DNA of 64,000 nucleotides from Phyto melanocephala (lineage: Eukaryota; Arthropoda; Insecta; Diptera; Rhinophoridae). Made by a program: the position numbers and the translations under genes. Within the stretch, counting starts at the first letter, position 1; each line of letters begins with the position of its first letter. The notes under the pieces were generated by a model. The model was not told the origin of the DNA. It did not search any database and saw only the letters and a program-made list of their open reading frames with translations. The stretch spans positions 113,254,515 through 113,318,514 of the forward strand of contig OW799237.1 of the NCBI GenBank assembly GCA_941918925.1, given 5' to 3'. Shown here in pieces: positions 44,691 to 57,846 of this stretch.

Positions 44691-46173
44691 TTGTCATCGT
44701 GCTTCTGTTACACCACAATTCTGATAAAATGAAACATTTTAGTGTTTAAAAAGTTTCTGAAAATGAAAGGCGCTACACGACTGTTAAATTTCTGTTCTTA
44801 TTTTTTGGTATTTCAAAACATTTTGTATTCACAATATTTTCATTCGCAAGACTCAGTATAATAGTGTGAAGTCGCCTTAAATGATTTTAAGGTAAAGCAA
44901 ATTATAAAATGAATTTTTGGTTCAAGTAAAATGAAATAAGTTTAGACAACATTTTTACAATACAGACTTTTAAATAAAAATAATTTTTCACTAACAATAT
45001 ATAACAAGGCATTTTAAATATATTAAAAGACAATCCAAAATTAGATATTGACTAAGTTAACTCCGCACTTTGTGTTTAACTTAAATTGCAGACGTCATCG
45101 CCTAACAGTTTAATAAAATATTATCTCTGTACGTTTGTATGTATGTGTATGGCAATCTGTGTGACTGTTTTTGTTCTTAGTTTTTCTTTATTGGCATTTT
45201 ATTATTATTTTATATGCAAGAGTTCAAGGATATTTTTACGTTACGCAACATAATACGAGTATGAGCACTTACTCATACACTTGCTGCACACACACATATG
45301 CACATACACACTCATTTACGTTTTACACATACTGAGTTTCTCTGCCGACAAATGGGTGTTTAATTTTTAGCTAGCGGTGAATAAATCGTCACTATGAACT
45401 ATCTTCTAGATAGATCAGATTAGACTAGATCAAACTAGTCTTTAAGATTTTCTTCGAGTAGTGTTCTCATATCGAAAATTCATTTTATAAGAATTTTAGT
45501 TATTGGACTGTAATTTAAATTTAAATAATAAATTGTATAAAGATGGAATTTGTAAAAAGTTTGTGAAATTAAAATTGTGCTTTTAAGAATTATTTTTACA
45601 AACTTTTTCTAGTATGAAAGAAAATGAATGTGACTTTAAAAAATTTATTAAAAATAGTCATAACTTATTTCCAAATTGTTTAATTTTATAAATAAAAATA
45701 CTTCTTCTTTATATATAGTTTGTTAGTGCAACATTAGTTTGCAATTTTTATTTTTCTTTTTATAAATAAAACACACTTATAGGAAGGAAAAGAAGACTTA
45801 ATTTAAAAAAAAAAGATTTAAGTTTATTAAGGCTTGGTTTGAAACTGAAGATTTTTTTTTTTGTTTTAAAAGATACAAGTGATCAAGTCCCTTATTTCTA
45901 CCAAATATTTTGTACAAGGTGGCGTAAAGATCATCACTGAAAATTGCAAACAAGCAATTAAGGCTTTAATGCTAGTTTGTAGCGGCTTGGAATAATTGTG
46001 TCGATTATTTCGAGTAAAAAATTATAATAAGCGACGGGAACTATTTGTATTTAAGTCTTAATTTCTAATGCTACAAAAATTCAAAAACTGATTTAACCGA
46101 TCTTTTTTTTAATGAAAGCAATACGGTTACTGTTACTGGCGAACCCTATAAAATAAAAGGCTTCTTATTGCTC
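44691..46173. other. AT-rich non-coding DNA
   Basis: No gene recognised. There is a CA-rich stretch near 45286-45312 and a ctagat-rich stretch near 45404-45440. Confidence 0.5.
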
Positions 46174-46412
46174 TTGCGCAAGAGGCTTGCGCAAATCTTT
46201 TGTTTATGTATAAAATGAGGATGGGTTAAGAGGAAAAAAATTTCTCATATTTAAGTATTTGATTGAGAAATCAAAAACAAAATAAAACTAACAAAAATTA
46301 AAACCAAAAAAGTATGACCAAAAAATTGAAACTTGGGCAAGATAATTGCTGAGTCTGAACGTGAAAGCAAGTCTAAAGGACAATTTAAAAAATAAAAAAC
46401 TAACTTGCGCAA
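46174..46412. promoter_or_regulatory. Three TTGCGCAA octamers
   Basis: TTGCGCAA occurs at 46174-46181, 46187-46194 and 46405-46412. It is the palindromic C/EBP core (Slbo in Drosophila). The first two are 13 bp apart, start to start. The third lies near further gcaagtct/gacttgcc words, so the stretch may instead be an unrecognised inverted-repeat element. Confidence 0.3.
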
Positions 46413-47526
46413 AGACTTGCCTTATCAAAAAAGAAACTAACAAGGAATTTTTAATTGTGATATAGGAGAGATTAATCCAAAATAGTAAGTCTTGTCAAGC
46501 ACTTCAAGTTTCTATTAAAAATACTTAAGTTGTAAAGAAAAATCAAAAAAATGTTGCCTAAAAAATTAACTAAAAAATAAATTGAAATTGCTTAGTAGGA
46601 AAATCTTATATTTGATGGTGTAAGGCAGACTTGTTCTTCTAATGCGCTCGTATGTACATTAATATGTATTTAAATCGTTTTTATTTTAAATTTCTTATTT
46701 ATTTTTTTTTTAATGAACATTTAAAAATAATGTTCTTCCTTAATTATTGATTTACAAAAAGGCTTTTATGTTAACGTAAGCAATTAAAAATGTAAACTAA
46801 TTTCAAAAGAAATTGATTTTACGGCATCTACAGTTCATTACTCAATTCAATATTTTTTATAGTTTTATTATTGACTTATCTCTTTAACTCAATTATGAAA
46901 AAAATTCAACATAAAAATAAACTATAATCCCTGCTGCATGAGGATTTAACATGATAAAGTTTCGACAAAATGTCAAATGAAAGCAAACTGAAAATAAAAT
47001 AAATAAAAATGCTTAAAAATAAAAACTTTAATATTTTTTTACGAGAATATTTACAGTAAATTAGGCGTTACAAAAATGTGTGTGGGAGTATTTTAATTTA
47101 TAAAACATTTCATAATAGACTACTATTGCGTTAGACAGCATGGCTATATAAAGCTTGAAGATATCATACTGAACGTTATGTTAAACAAAGCGAATTCTTT
47201 TTTTATACTTATTTCTGTGGTCATAAATGCTTTTGGACATTGACGACGAGGTTTTCATGTCAATAAATACTTTTAATATATTTTGTTATAGACGGCGAGT
47301 AAAAACTGCCGCTATAAATTATTTTTTTCGATATCCATTTCTAATCGATATGGACATCGAATTTCATTTCTTACTTTTACAAAGTTTTATTATTTTATTT
47401 ACATTTTTATCTAACTTAATACCCAAAAATTTTGCAAATTGAGAACAAATTTGCAAAGAAGTCGAATGCCGAAAACTGCTTTTTAAATGCACTAAAATGA
47501 AAAATAGAATAAAAATGTATCTCAAA
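46413..47526. other. AT-rich non-coding DNA
   Basis: Nothing recognised. The ORF at 47227-47442 has no known domain. Confidence 0.5.
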
Positions 47527-48338
47527 ACAAGTAAGTGTGCTACATATATTCCGCCGTGCCGAATCTAATAATACCCTTCACCATTATAAACACATCGTGG
47601 CTAAGCTTAGATTTCTTATATTATGTTAAGTAAAAGCCATTTTCTTTTTTATATCGGACGCCATATCTGATTTTTTTAAATTTACCTTACTAATAGTATT
47701 CATGTAGTCAAGTCCTTTTATTTGACACCCACATTCCATTCTTTTGTCCAAAAGTTATAAAAAATCGATTTTCATTTGTAAAGAATATCTTTAAAAAAGT
47801 TGTATTTTTTTGCTTATGTCTCAGTTAGTTTCGATCCAATTTGTCACTTTTTCTCAGCAATAATTTTTGTGGCTAAGGTTTATCTTCTGCTGTCTTAGGC
47901 ATGTCCAAGAATTAACAAGGGACTTTAACAATTTTATTTATTCTGAGAAAAAATATAATTTTTTAAAATAATTTTTGCCTATAACTTTATCCGTTAGTAA
48001 CCGAATTATCAAAAATCTTGAAGGCATATAACAAGATAGATATCGTACCTATAAAATGGTAATAATTATCTCTTCAAGTTAAGCTAGGCCTAAAAGTTAA
48101 AGAAATTTGCGGTAAAAATATGAGAACAACTAGAGTCAGTTTGTTTGCTAATATTTCAGATAGTTATGACTGAGTTAGATTTAAATAGCGATTCATTCCC
48201 GGATATTTGCAAAAGATTGGCAATACATACAGATCTGGTTAGCATGTGAGGGCTCAAAAATTTGATTTCAACCAACACACGGATAAAATGATAAACAGAC
48301 AGACTGACAGACGGATAGACGTACATACGGATATGGAG
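47527..48338 (-). mobile_element. HINE element with octamer tract
   Basis: The left end is aacaagtaagtgtgct with a worn hairpin (attccgccgtgccgaat), then aatacccttcaccattataa. The middle shares 'gacgccatatctgat' and 'tgacacccacattccatt' with the fragment at 8.6 kb. The right part has 'gcgattcattcccggatatt', 'cagatctg', ttcaaccaacacacgga and a decayed acagacgg tract (48295-48320). The 5' terminal segment is missing. Confidence 0.75.
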
Positions 48339-49334
48339 ACCTTTTTTCAACACTAACTGCGTAGTGTTTTCTAAAATTTAAAGTTGTTAAGAACGATGTT
48401 GAATTAGTGTATTCGGGTTTTCGGTATCATTCTCGTTTTCTACAGCAACGGTTTTAAGAGACCGACCAGTACATTGATGCACAGAAGTCCTGTTGGCCAG
48501 TTTTCCAGTTTCTTAAAAAAAAACTTTTCGAACGGATGATACATTAGATATACTTTCTTTCTTCTTTCTTTCGACTGAAAAGTCTTTAATGTTTTCCAGC
48601 ACAACTTCCCAAATTTTTTTTTTAAAACTTTATCACAGCAATTAATAAAAATGTTCCTTTGTAAAGCGCTATTTTTTTTTAACAGCATAAAAAGGTGAAA
48701 TTTGCCCAATTTCAGAATTTTCAATTGCATAAAAAGTTAACACTTAATTTAAAAATTCTCATTAAGATATTCTTACATCGACTCTTTTCATAAAACTGTA
48801 ACTTTAAATTTTTATTTCTTATTTGTGTTCACGTGGACTGTTTTCTGTAAAATTATTATAGCAGAGCTTTTTTCAATTTTGTTTTTGTGTATTTTCTTAA
48901 TAAATAAATTAAAGTTAAATCAATGAATTAAAATAAATTGATTAATCTTTTGATTAACGTTTAGCTTAAATTTACCTTGTTTTAATTTAACTTGAACTAT
49001 AAATTGACTTTATTTTAAATAATTGTTGAAACCTGTTTGAAATATTTTTAATTTTCTCATAATTTTATTTATTCAATTTTTTATTTTTTAGAATAATTTA
49101 TATATGCACCTTTAATTATATTTTCTACTGACTTTCTGACTTTAACTATACTGACCTCCACCAAAAGTGATAAATCTGTTACAACAAACTTCAAAAAATA
49201 AAATAGTAAAAACAAGCAAACAAATATACCGTTTAAAATCTCTTTCTCTCAGAGCAGAAAAAAAAACAAAAAAGAACACTTTTATGTGTGCCTTAAATTT
49301 TGAGTATCTTTTGCATTACTTTGTAGTTAGCTTA
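48339..49334. other. AT-rich non-coding DNA
   Basis: Nothing recognised. The minus ORF at 48440-48730 has no recognisable domain. Confidence 0.5.
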
Positions 49335-49930
49335 CCCACCGTTGCCACATGCAAGTGCAAGTGAAAAAAAACAAATACACTAACACTTTTTTACTAACAC
49401 AACCACATTTTGGCAACCTGCGACTCAGCTTGCGAAGAAATTTTTAAGCAAGTAAAATTATTACAGTTACGGCAAGTAAAGTGACAGGCCGAAAAACAGT
49501 GTTGTCTAATGCTGAGTTTTTTGTTTACTCACTAATATATCATACAATTGTGGTAAATAATTCAGCTAATTTTTTTAATAAATATGTATATATTTATATG
49601 AAGAATATTAAGAAAAATTATAAATATTTATTTAAAATGTAAGTTTTATTATAAATATCAATTTTTAATAAAAAAAATTATTAAAAAGTTACATGTCTAA
49701 AGGTAACGTTCAATAGTGGCTATTGACAACACTTTATTACCAATTGAAGCAGCGCCATTTGTTTTAAATTTGTTTGAAGTTTATTTGTTGACGACATTTT
49801 AAAAATGAACTTGCACTGTGCTGTGTAGCCACTCAAAAAATTGTTGTGTTTTTTTGTCATTTTTCCTGATTTTCGTTAGTAATACGTATACACTACTTGC
49901 AAGTAAATACTTGCTTGTGGCAACGTAGGG
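49335..49930. mobile_element. TTA-flanked MITE of 596 bp with GCAAGT repeats
   Basis: The left end CCCACCGTTGCCACATGCAA and the complement of the right end, CCCTACGTTGCCACAAGCAA, match at 17 of 20 positions. TTA flanks both sides (49332-49334 and 49931-49933). Both ends carry several gcaagt/acttgc words (49351-49363, 49449, 49473; 49895-49916), which may be binding sites. No coding region. The ends differ from those of the other TTA-flanked MITEs. Confidence 0.6.
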
Positions 49931-49933
49931 TTA

Positions 49934-52900
49934 TAGTTAGTTCATAAAAGTTAACTTAAAGTGCTTTATTTTAGTAGTCGACTACTGTATTGCTAAAGGC
50001 TATAATATACGGCATGTTTTTTATATGTGACTTTAAAATTTGTGAGACATATGTAAATCTACATGTCTGTCAAAATTGTACTTTTATTGGCAACCATCGC
50101 TGACTGCTTTGCAGCAGCAGAGATTTCTGCCAACGTCTAATATCACATGTTTTTGACAGAAGAAAATAAAGCTCTAATTTTTGTTTTAGTTTCTACATAA
50201 TATTCAAAGCGATTTTATGCCGACTTTATAGAATATTTCAAACGGACTATTAAAAATAAATAATAATGGAAATAATGTCTTTCAGATTATATAAAATTTT
50301 GAAAAAAGAAAATATTAAGAAACGGGAAAATGTTAAGTTTTTTATAATATAATAAGGGGTTGGTCATAAAACAAATCAGTATTTATTTTAAAAGAAGTAA
50401 CGGAATTAGAGTACTCTCGATCATCGTTAGACACAAAATATTTTTCAAAATATCTTTAAAAACATTTTCTCCGTGTGTCGGTCAATTATCACATGACATG
50501 ATTGATAATCTTTAGTCATTTCTAAAGCAAATTATTTTTATTGATTGTACTCGTAACACCTGCTTACGAACACCACTTACTAAAAGTTCCTTAAATGCAA
50601 TAAAAATTACAATATAAATACTATTTGAATGGCTCCTACAAATTTTTACAATAAAAAAATATATGTAGTCTATATCTAGTTAAATTTTTTAACAATTAAT
50701 CACTGATATGTCACACTATAAATCAAGGCATTAGTTATCTATTGCTTAAAAGGACGGGCGATATATTACAATCATGAAAAAGTATGGTTTTCATTAATTA
50801 CTCGCTTTTTGCTGGGGAACTACATTGACAAAACAAAAATTGTTATTGAAATAAAATATGCATTTCGTGTGAAGTCGCATTGTAGTTTCATAGATTTTAT
50901 ATTTATTGATAACAAAAATAGATTACTGAACAAATTTGAGTGCAGTGTGAATAAACTAACTACTATTTTCGTTTATAATTTCGAGTACCGATAACAAATC
51001 TCAAAACTCAATGGAAATTTAATTAATGAATAGATGTCAACATGAGACATAAAACGATGGAAAATATTGTATATAAACACGTACACATTCTTACACATAT
51101 GAACTCAACTACTGGAGTAGAAGTATTGATTTGTATTAAGGCGGTAAAATTTTTTTTCGTTTTTATATAGAGAAAAAATTAACATCGGTTTATACCACGT
51201 TAAAGAAAAACTTACAATAATAATGTTAATAAGTCGTCGTAGTACAACAGAGTTCGTTGTGTGTATGCCAAATAAAGATTGATAATATAGGTGCACATCA
51301 GTAAGTGAAATGTTATATAAAATACTGTATTAGTTTAATAAATTGTTTTAAAAAAAACTAGACCTTGTTACCGTAAATATCACCAAAGTACAAGATGTAT
51401 AATTTATTTGATGTCTTTTGAAATTTTCCTTTTTTTGTAAAATTCGAAATAAATGTTTTTATATAAAAATACGAAAATTTAATTCTCGAGTGAACCAAAT
51501 GTGCCTAATGCATTTTTAAGGTGGTGTAAAAAATTATAAAAACATCGGTTGGATAATTTAAAATTTAACAATGAACATAGGTGTGTCCTAAATAGGTTTT
51601 GTATGTGTATAGACAGGCTTGAGCCAAACACATTTTTTGAGTATAGGCAGGCTGAAGTAAAGAATTATATTAAGAAAATAATTAATTAACGTTAATGATT
51701 ACTTAAGTATTGTTTATAAATATGGGTTATTGTAAATGTTGCTTCACATATGTGAGTAACAACTCAAACTCAAGCTATGGAATATTGTAAATAAATAGAA
51801 AAATAGCGATTATAATGGGTTAAACAAATGCCTTGGAAAATTCCACAACTATCAAAGGTAATTAATTTTGAAAAAAAATCATAAGCACATTAACATCAAA
51901 AACTTTTGTGTGCATGCTGTTCCCATAATTTATTTACTTTTATTTTTATTTATTTGAACTTTTACTTCATTTAATATGCTCATGCATATATTCTTGTTCA
52001 AATTCCTCCAGCCACTTTCGATATAAGACCAGCTAACCAACTTCTTTGAGAGCCCAGCAATAAGTGTATGTTTGAATAGGTATTAATTAAATACAAATCA
52101 ACCACAAATCTATTAAAACTATACTAATATCTACTCGGAAGTAATTTTAATTAAAATTATACCACAACATTTTTCAAAGTAAAACAATGAACGCATTTAC
52201 TTCAATAGAGTAATAACTGAAAAAAGTACGGGTCCTTCTTATAGGCCATTATTTAAGTAAAAAGTTTTCAATATAAGATTCGGGGCTAATTAAAACTTTA
52301 TTGTATGAAATAATGCTCTAAACCTTATTAAAGGCAATATTTAAGAAAAAAAAACAATAAAGCCAGTTATAGGCTTACTTTACTTTACTTAACATAAACT
52401 TGACCTAATTTTACCGAAAAAGGGAACAATGTTTTCAAGGAATTATTGACTGAAATTTGAACCATGGGCGTAACTAGATCATTATAAAAGGTGTGATGCC
52501 CCCTACATAAAGTTAACTAAGTTCAAGATTTTTTCTCCCCCAAAAATAAATTTTTAAGCTTTTGCCACCCTCAGAAATAATTTTTACCTACACCAGTAAT
52601 TGGAATAGACTCTTTTCCGTAAGACGTAACGATATATTTATGCCTTTTTGAACCTTTTTGGCGTAATCACATAAGGTGATAGCGCAGATGGAGAGTATTT
52701 TTTATCTCTCTTTTTATATATGGAGTTTGACAATTCTTGGGGCTGAAATCACTTTTTTATATATAAAGTTTGACGAACATTGGGACATAAACAAACAATT
52801 GGCTGTTTTGGCTCAGGCACCTATCTATGTGTACTCTGCTTGAGACTAAATATTGTAGATGATAGGGAGGAGTTTAATTTATAACAGTACAGCTGATTGC

Positions 52901-53694
52901 TATTACTTAGAAACTTAAAACTATAGATTTAAATACTTTAGCAGCTATTTTAAAGATAAGTTGAGCAAAACTGAAAGCAAATGCGGAAAATATTATCGGA
53001 CAAGAAAGTAAACTGAAGTAAGCTTTTGGTCAGAGTATTTCATGTAAACTGATTGTGGGTATCCTTTCATTTCTTTTTACTTTATAATATTTTAGTTCCT
53101 TACAGTTTTAAAGTTTTCATCTTCAAGTCATATTATTACACTTCCCTTCCTAACCTAATCTTGAGCAAATATGCCATTTTCGAGTTAACACAATGTGAAC
53201 ATAAACGAGCAGTATGTTTAATGAAAATATTTCTGGCAATAAATATGCTAATAGCCAGGCATAGCTAAAGTAATGAAAATTTCCAAGAAATGTATACATA
53301 AATACAATAAAGTACCAAGATAACTGCAAACATATCGACATACAAATAACCAAATAAGACTTTAATGATATTAATAATTACTAAAAGAAAACTTTTTCAC
53401 CCTTAAATATCTAAAAGTATTTCAACAATTAAACAACAACATTAGGAAGTTACTAAAAGGACTATAAATACGAACAAAAATTTATAGGACAGGAAAATCC
53501 ATAAAAAAGTTTTAATACAAATGTAAAATATAACATACTAAAGGATCTTTCAATAAGATTTTATTTTCTTGTTTTAAGACGAAAAATAAAATGACTATTT
53601 TTGTACGGCAACTTATTAAGGATATACTGTCGTATGTCCTTCAAGCGCTTTACGATTAATTATCTAAAGACTCCGCTTAAAAATACTGGTTTTA
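49934..53694. other. AT-rich non-coding DNA
   Basis: No gene recognised in 3.8 kb. Around 52463-52760, 'catgggcgtaactag', 'gatgccccctac' and 'gatagcgcagatggagag' read like a decayed dispersed repeat. ORFs here (50809-50994, 51105-51296, 53053-53353) lack domains. Confidence 0.5.
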
Positions 53695-54320
53695 TATAAT
53701 TTTGCTATTCCATTTTTAAATTTCACAATATTCATTTGCAACCCCATAAAAACAGGTATTTCTTAGGAATAGAAAAGTCAATTAAGCATTAAGCATTGTC
53801 CGTCTCTCCGAGCTTTGGTTGTAGTGATGAAAACTTCACATGTTTAAGGCGACTGTCCGTTTTTTCACCATATTTTTACTACAAATTTCAAGTCTTTTTA
53901 AATCTAGAATAATTTATACAAACGTTTGTTTCTTTTTAATGATAAAATATATCCCTAGGCCAATTCGAAAAACCACAACCGAACACAATCGGTCGCTAAT
54001 CTACAAAGTTATAGGCCATAAAAACTAAGAAGAAAAAATAAAGTTTTAAATAAATTAAGTTCCCCAAGCTGCCATATAATTTTTTAACATGCTGGTGATG
54101 CAAAATTGCAAACCATTGTGGCGAAACTTTTTCATATATTATCTCTATGGACAATGATTTTGCAAGAATGAAGTTAAATTTATTATCAAAAATTACTTTG
54201 ATACTCCTACTTCAACGCCCACTTTTCACATATTTTACTGTCAATGAAATTTAAAAGCTTATAAAACCGACAAATAAGATAAATGATAATGAAATTTGGC
54301 ATTAAAACTTCCTTGTCAAT
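53695..54320 (+). mobile_element. Decayed HINE copy
   Basis: A worn 5' part ('gctattccatttttaaattt', 'gcaaccccataaaaacaggt', 'aagcattgtccgtctctccg') and a distal part ('tactcctacttcaacgccca', 'tcaatgaaatttaaaagctt', 'ataaaaccgacaa') match the HINE-B order. The middle is unreadable and the 3' hairpin is absent. Confidence 0.6.
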
Positions 54321-54324
54321 ATAT

Positions 54325-55125
54325 ATATCCACCTCGGCACCGCTCTCGCATTACCTCAAGGTGGCTCCAATTTGCGGTCATTTTACCATCATCGAACCTT
54401 AGCTTGCGTCCAAGACTCCATATGTACCCATCCTTAGGCAGTAGTCATCCGTCGAGTGTGGTCCTCATGGTCTTTGTCCTTAAAATACTTTCGCAGTAAT
54501 TTGATATGGCAGTACAGTTTTCTTCATCCTTGATCATCTTTTATATTACATTTTTCACATCGCCTGAGCTAAGTTTTCGCGATTTTTAACCCAGCAACTG
54601 CACATGAAAAAAGTGTGCTCTGCATCATCCTGAACTTCACACACATCGGTGAGCTACATTTTCTCATTCTGTAGAGATACTTTCTAAAATATCCATGTCC
54701 TGATAACATCTGATTAATGTCTCCAGTTTTCCTAGTTTTTCCAACCTCTGGGATTAGTTTGGCAGTCCATCTTTCATACTCATTGTTGTCCCAGCGTGTC
54801 TGTCATTTCTGGAAAGTCATATACCTCTCTGCTGCCAGATATGTATGACGTTTCTGCACTATTACTCTGCCTTGCCATAAAGATTTTCATGCGCTCCTCT
54901 GCCAGTAAGTTAGTGGGTATCATACCTGCCATGACTTGAACTGCCGTTGCCGATACTGTGCGATAAGCGCAGGCTACTATTAATGCTACTATGTGATTCA
55001 CGTTCAGGTTTCTTGGCCAGATTTCACATCCATAAAGGCGGATGCTATTGCAGGCTTCCATAAGTTGTTTTCTCTTTTTTGAAAGGGGTCCCCCGACATT
55101 TGCCATTAATCTGCTTAACTTAACT
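54325..55125 (-). pseudogene. R1-like non-LTR reverse transcriptase, C-terminal fossil
   Basis: This is the C-terminal part of an R1-clade pol protein, which makes DNA from the element's RNA at the target site. The frame at 55106-54780 reads MANVGGPLSKKRKQLMEACN, then LYGCEIWPRNL, then ACAYRTVSATAVQVMAGMIP and TNLLAEERMKIF, an RT thumb signature. After a stop and frameshift come EYERWTAKLIPEV, then INQMLSGHGYFRKYLYRMRK. A further frameshift leads to DVCEVQDDAEHTFFMCSCW, the H/C-rich knuckle. The upstream side is cut by another non-LTR tail. At least two frameshifts and a stop make it dead. Confidence 0.85.
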
Positions 55126-55134
55126 GTTAGGTTA

Positions 55135-55450
55135 AGTTAGGTTCGATTGAAAAGGAAAGCCACCAAAAGCACAAACCCAAGACAGGTATACACTTATGCC
55201 CAGTTGGCATGTTGTGCGCTCCACGTGGGAACCGAAATTCCCCATTTAAAACCATAATCGTAATTTCCCATAAATAAATATCAGACTAGTTCAAGAACTC
55301 AGTCCCCTCAATGTAATGCCTAATGGATCTCCAATTTGAGTTCCTTAGCTTAACTCTTATCTCAGCAGCTTTTTTAGTAGCGTTCCGTATTTGAGCAGAG
55401 GATGTAAGCTTTGAATCCAATCGTATGCCAAGAACCCCAGGATTAAAAAA
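55135..55450 (-). pseudogene. Internally deleted RNase H-type non-LTR tail
   Basis: One open minus-strand frame (about 55450 to the stop at 55286-55288) reads PGVLGIRLDSKLTSSAQIRN, ATKKAAEIRVKL, then RNSNWRSIRHYIEGTEFLN. The first part is an RT thumb motif (LGV-LDSKL...I--ATKKA). The second is the extreme C terminus of the element at 24.9-25.6 kb (GNSNWRSIRSYIEGTGFLD). All of RNase H and the knuckle are missing between them. The 3' untranslated part then matches 25.63-25.78 kb, ending in aacctaacttaacctaac next to the R1-like fossil. Confidence 0.8.
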
Positions 55451-56725
55451 TCAGTTGTGTGGTCTCAACGCAATTTACAGATTAATACTGCAGTGTTGTC
55501 AAAGTATAAGAATATTTATAATTTATATTTGAACTACTTTTACAGGTTCTCATGCTTCTAATTAGGGTATATTTTCTACCTTTCATAATTTTGTTTATTT
55601 TAATTGTTTTCATTACATTTAAATACAAAATATTCAAAGGAATCATTTTCTTATATACAATTACAGATTCGATTTGGATTTCTCTATATTGGGGTAAGTT
55701 TTTTTATGTAAGATTTTAACGTTAAAATAATAAAATTATTGGAATTTTTAATTTTCTTCCTTAATAAAACTTAAATTTCTGGTACTGTTATTGATGTTTA
55801 AAAATATTTAGTTTATTAGAAAACAGAACACTTGTGCAGAATATTACAAATATACAGACCACAAACCCCAGCTAAAGCATTTATTTATTTCTTTTCCTAA
55901 AACGTTATAGTAATTTCGATATTTAGAAGGAATAACGAAGCGGAAACTAAAGGAAAGTAACTAAACGATTGAGTAAAATTGTTAGCAGTCATTGAAAATT
56001 TCTTACATTGAAAGGAGCAGCAACAAACTAACAACAAAATAAATGAAATTTCGATTTAAAGGACTTTTTTTATAAAAGTACCGGAAAATTATTTTATAAA
56101 ATACATACATACGTACATGTACATTCATACATGTACATACATACATGCACATATTTACACACTCTACTATAAAAGAAGAGAGAAAAAAAGGAGCCTTGAT
56201 ATTTAAAAATAAAAAGAAAAATATTTGTATCTTCTGCTTTCTTAGGAGAAAGAACACCATGAGATGGTTGCAAGGAAAAACGAAAGACAGAAGCAATAAA
56301 ACTACAAAATTATATTTCACCAACAAACGAATAACGATTTCAATTGAAGTTTGCTTGTTTGCCTGTGACCTTTATGAATTTAAAATTTAGAATTTTTATT
56401 TCAGCTTTCGTTCATGATTACGAAAACGATAATTTTATAATGGAATTTCTGTTGTTGTTAGACTCTAAGACAAATAGTTTTGTACTAGCAAATGTGCACA
56501 ACTATAGCAACGTATTGAAGTGTATCCTTGTAAGTACAATTACACCTTCACCCACCACGTAGACGCTCAATATGTAGTCGCAATATTATTTTGTTATTAT
56601 AAAAAGAATTTAAAGCTAAACAAGGTAACGTGCTTTATGCACTATCTTAACAAATTTATTGTCGTATACCTGGAATATTTTTGTCTACAGAAATTTAAAA
56701 AACTACTAATTTTCCATACAAATGC
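55451..56725. other. AT-rich non-coding DNA
   Basis: No gene recognised. There is an (acat)n/(gtac) simple-sequence stretch at 56100-56155. Opposed ORFs over it (56003-56326 minus, 56145-56390 plus) are artefacts. Confidence 0.5.
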
Positions 56726-56733
56726 CTACTCTC

Positions 56734-57838
56734 TAGGGTAATCGATTATTCGACTTAAAAAAAAAACGGTTTTCAAATAGTTTGAAATTTTAAATTTAAA
56801 AAAAAACCGGTTGCTATTTTCAAAATTGAGAAAAAAACCGGTTAACCGGTTCGAATATATAAAATATAATATTTAGAGAAAAAATTTAAATATATTGTAA
56901 AAAAAGATTATAATTAAATTTATATATAAATATGAAATTTTTACAGTTTATATACGTTTGGCTGCACAATTACGCAATAACGCAATAACCGACATGAATG
57001 CAGTTGACTAATTTGGTTTTTGGTTTAGTTGAATTTAAAGACAAAAGGTACTCTTTACAAGTTAAATAAATAAATACAATAAATTAATAAATAAAAAAAT
57101 AGATAAAACTTTTTATAAGGCTGTTATAAATTTTTGTATCTCCTCCTCTACATTTTTAAATGTTAAATAGATCTTTTAAACTAATATGCACTAACATATT
57201 TTGTTTGAAATTATTTCTGCAACTTGAAATACATTTTAAAGACTAGGGAAAAAAATCTTTAAAATTTCATTTTGAAAATTCTTTCTTATACCCCTGACAG
57301 ACATACAAATACAGGCATAAACTAGTTTGATCGATGGTTTAGTTGAAATTTAAGTTGACAGACACTCTATGCCATTAATTAAAATAAGGATCTGGAAGAA
57401 GAGATTATTGGTTTTTCTTTATTGTAACTACACTTTTACCTAAAAGTGATCGATCAGCTAAGTTTATGCTTCAATTACCTTTAACTTTTAACGTTAGGCT
57501 TATATCCTATAAAAAAAATAATATTAAAGCTTAATTATTTTTCTTATATTACATTTGTTTTTTAAACAAATAAATTGCTTACAATATGGAAGAATATGTA
57601 ATAGTTTTTATTTTCTGATTTTTGAAAACTTTTAGCATTCTAAATTTACTAAAGTACGACTGGTTACAAAGATATATGAAAATAAACTTTAAAAAATAAA
57701 AAAACCGGCTTTTTCGAATAAAAAAACCGGTGTATTCGATATTCGAAAAATCATTATTTAAAAAAAACCGCCAGCTAAAAGAGGAAAAAACCGGGTTTTC
57801 CACCGGTTGTCGGGTTTTCCACCGAGTCGATCACCCTA
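56734..57838. mobile_element. hAT-like non-autonomous element, 1.1 kb
   Basis: Short inverted ends TAGGGTAATCGA and TCGATCACCCTA are flanked by CTACTCTC (56726-56733) and GTACTCTC (57839-57846), an 8-bp duplication with one change, as in hAT elements. Both flanks of the interior are packed with aaaccggtt-type words (left about 56795-56855, right about 57702-57815), possibly transposase binding sites. No transposase frame was found. Superfamily is inferred from duplication length and end form. Confidence 0.7.
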
Positions 57839-57846
57839 GTACTCTC

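Noticed and set aside
52463..52760. A transposon beginning 'gggcgtaactag'
   Set aside because: The phrase recalls known insect repeats, but no matching end, duplication or second copy was found in the window.
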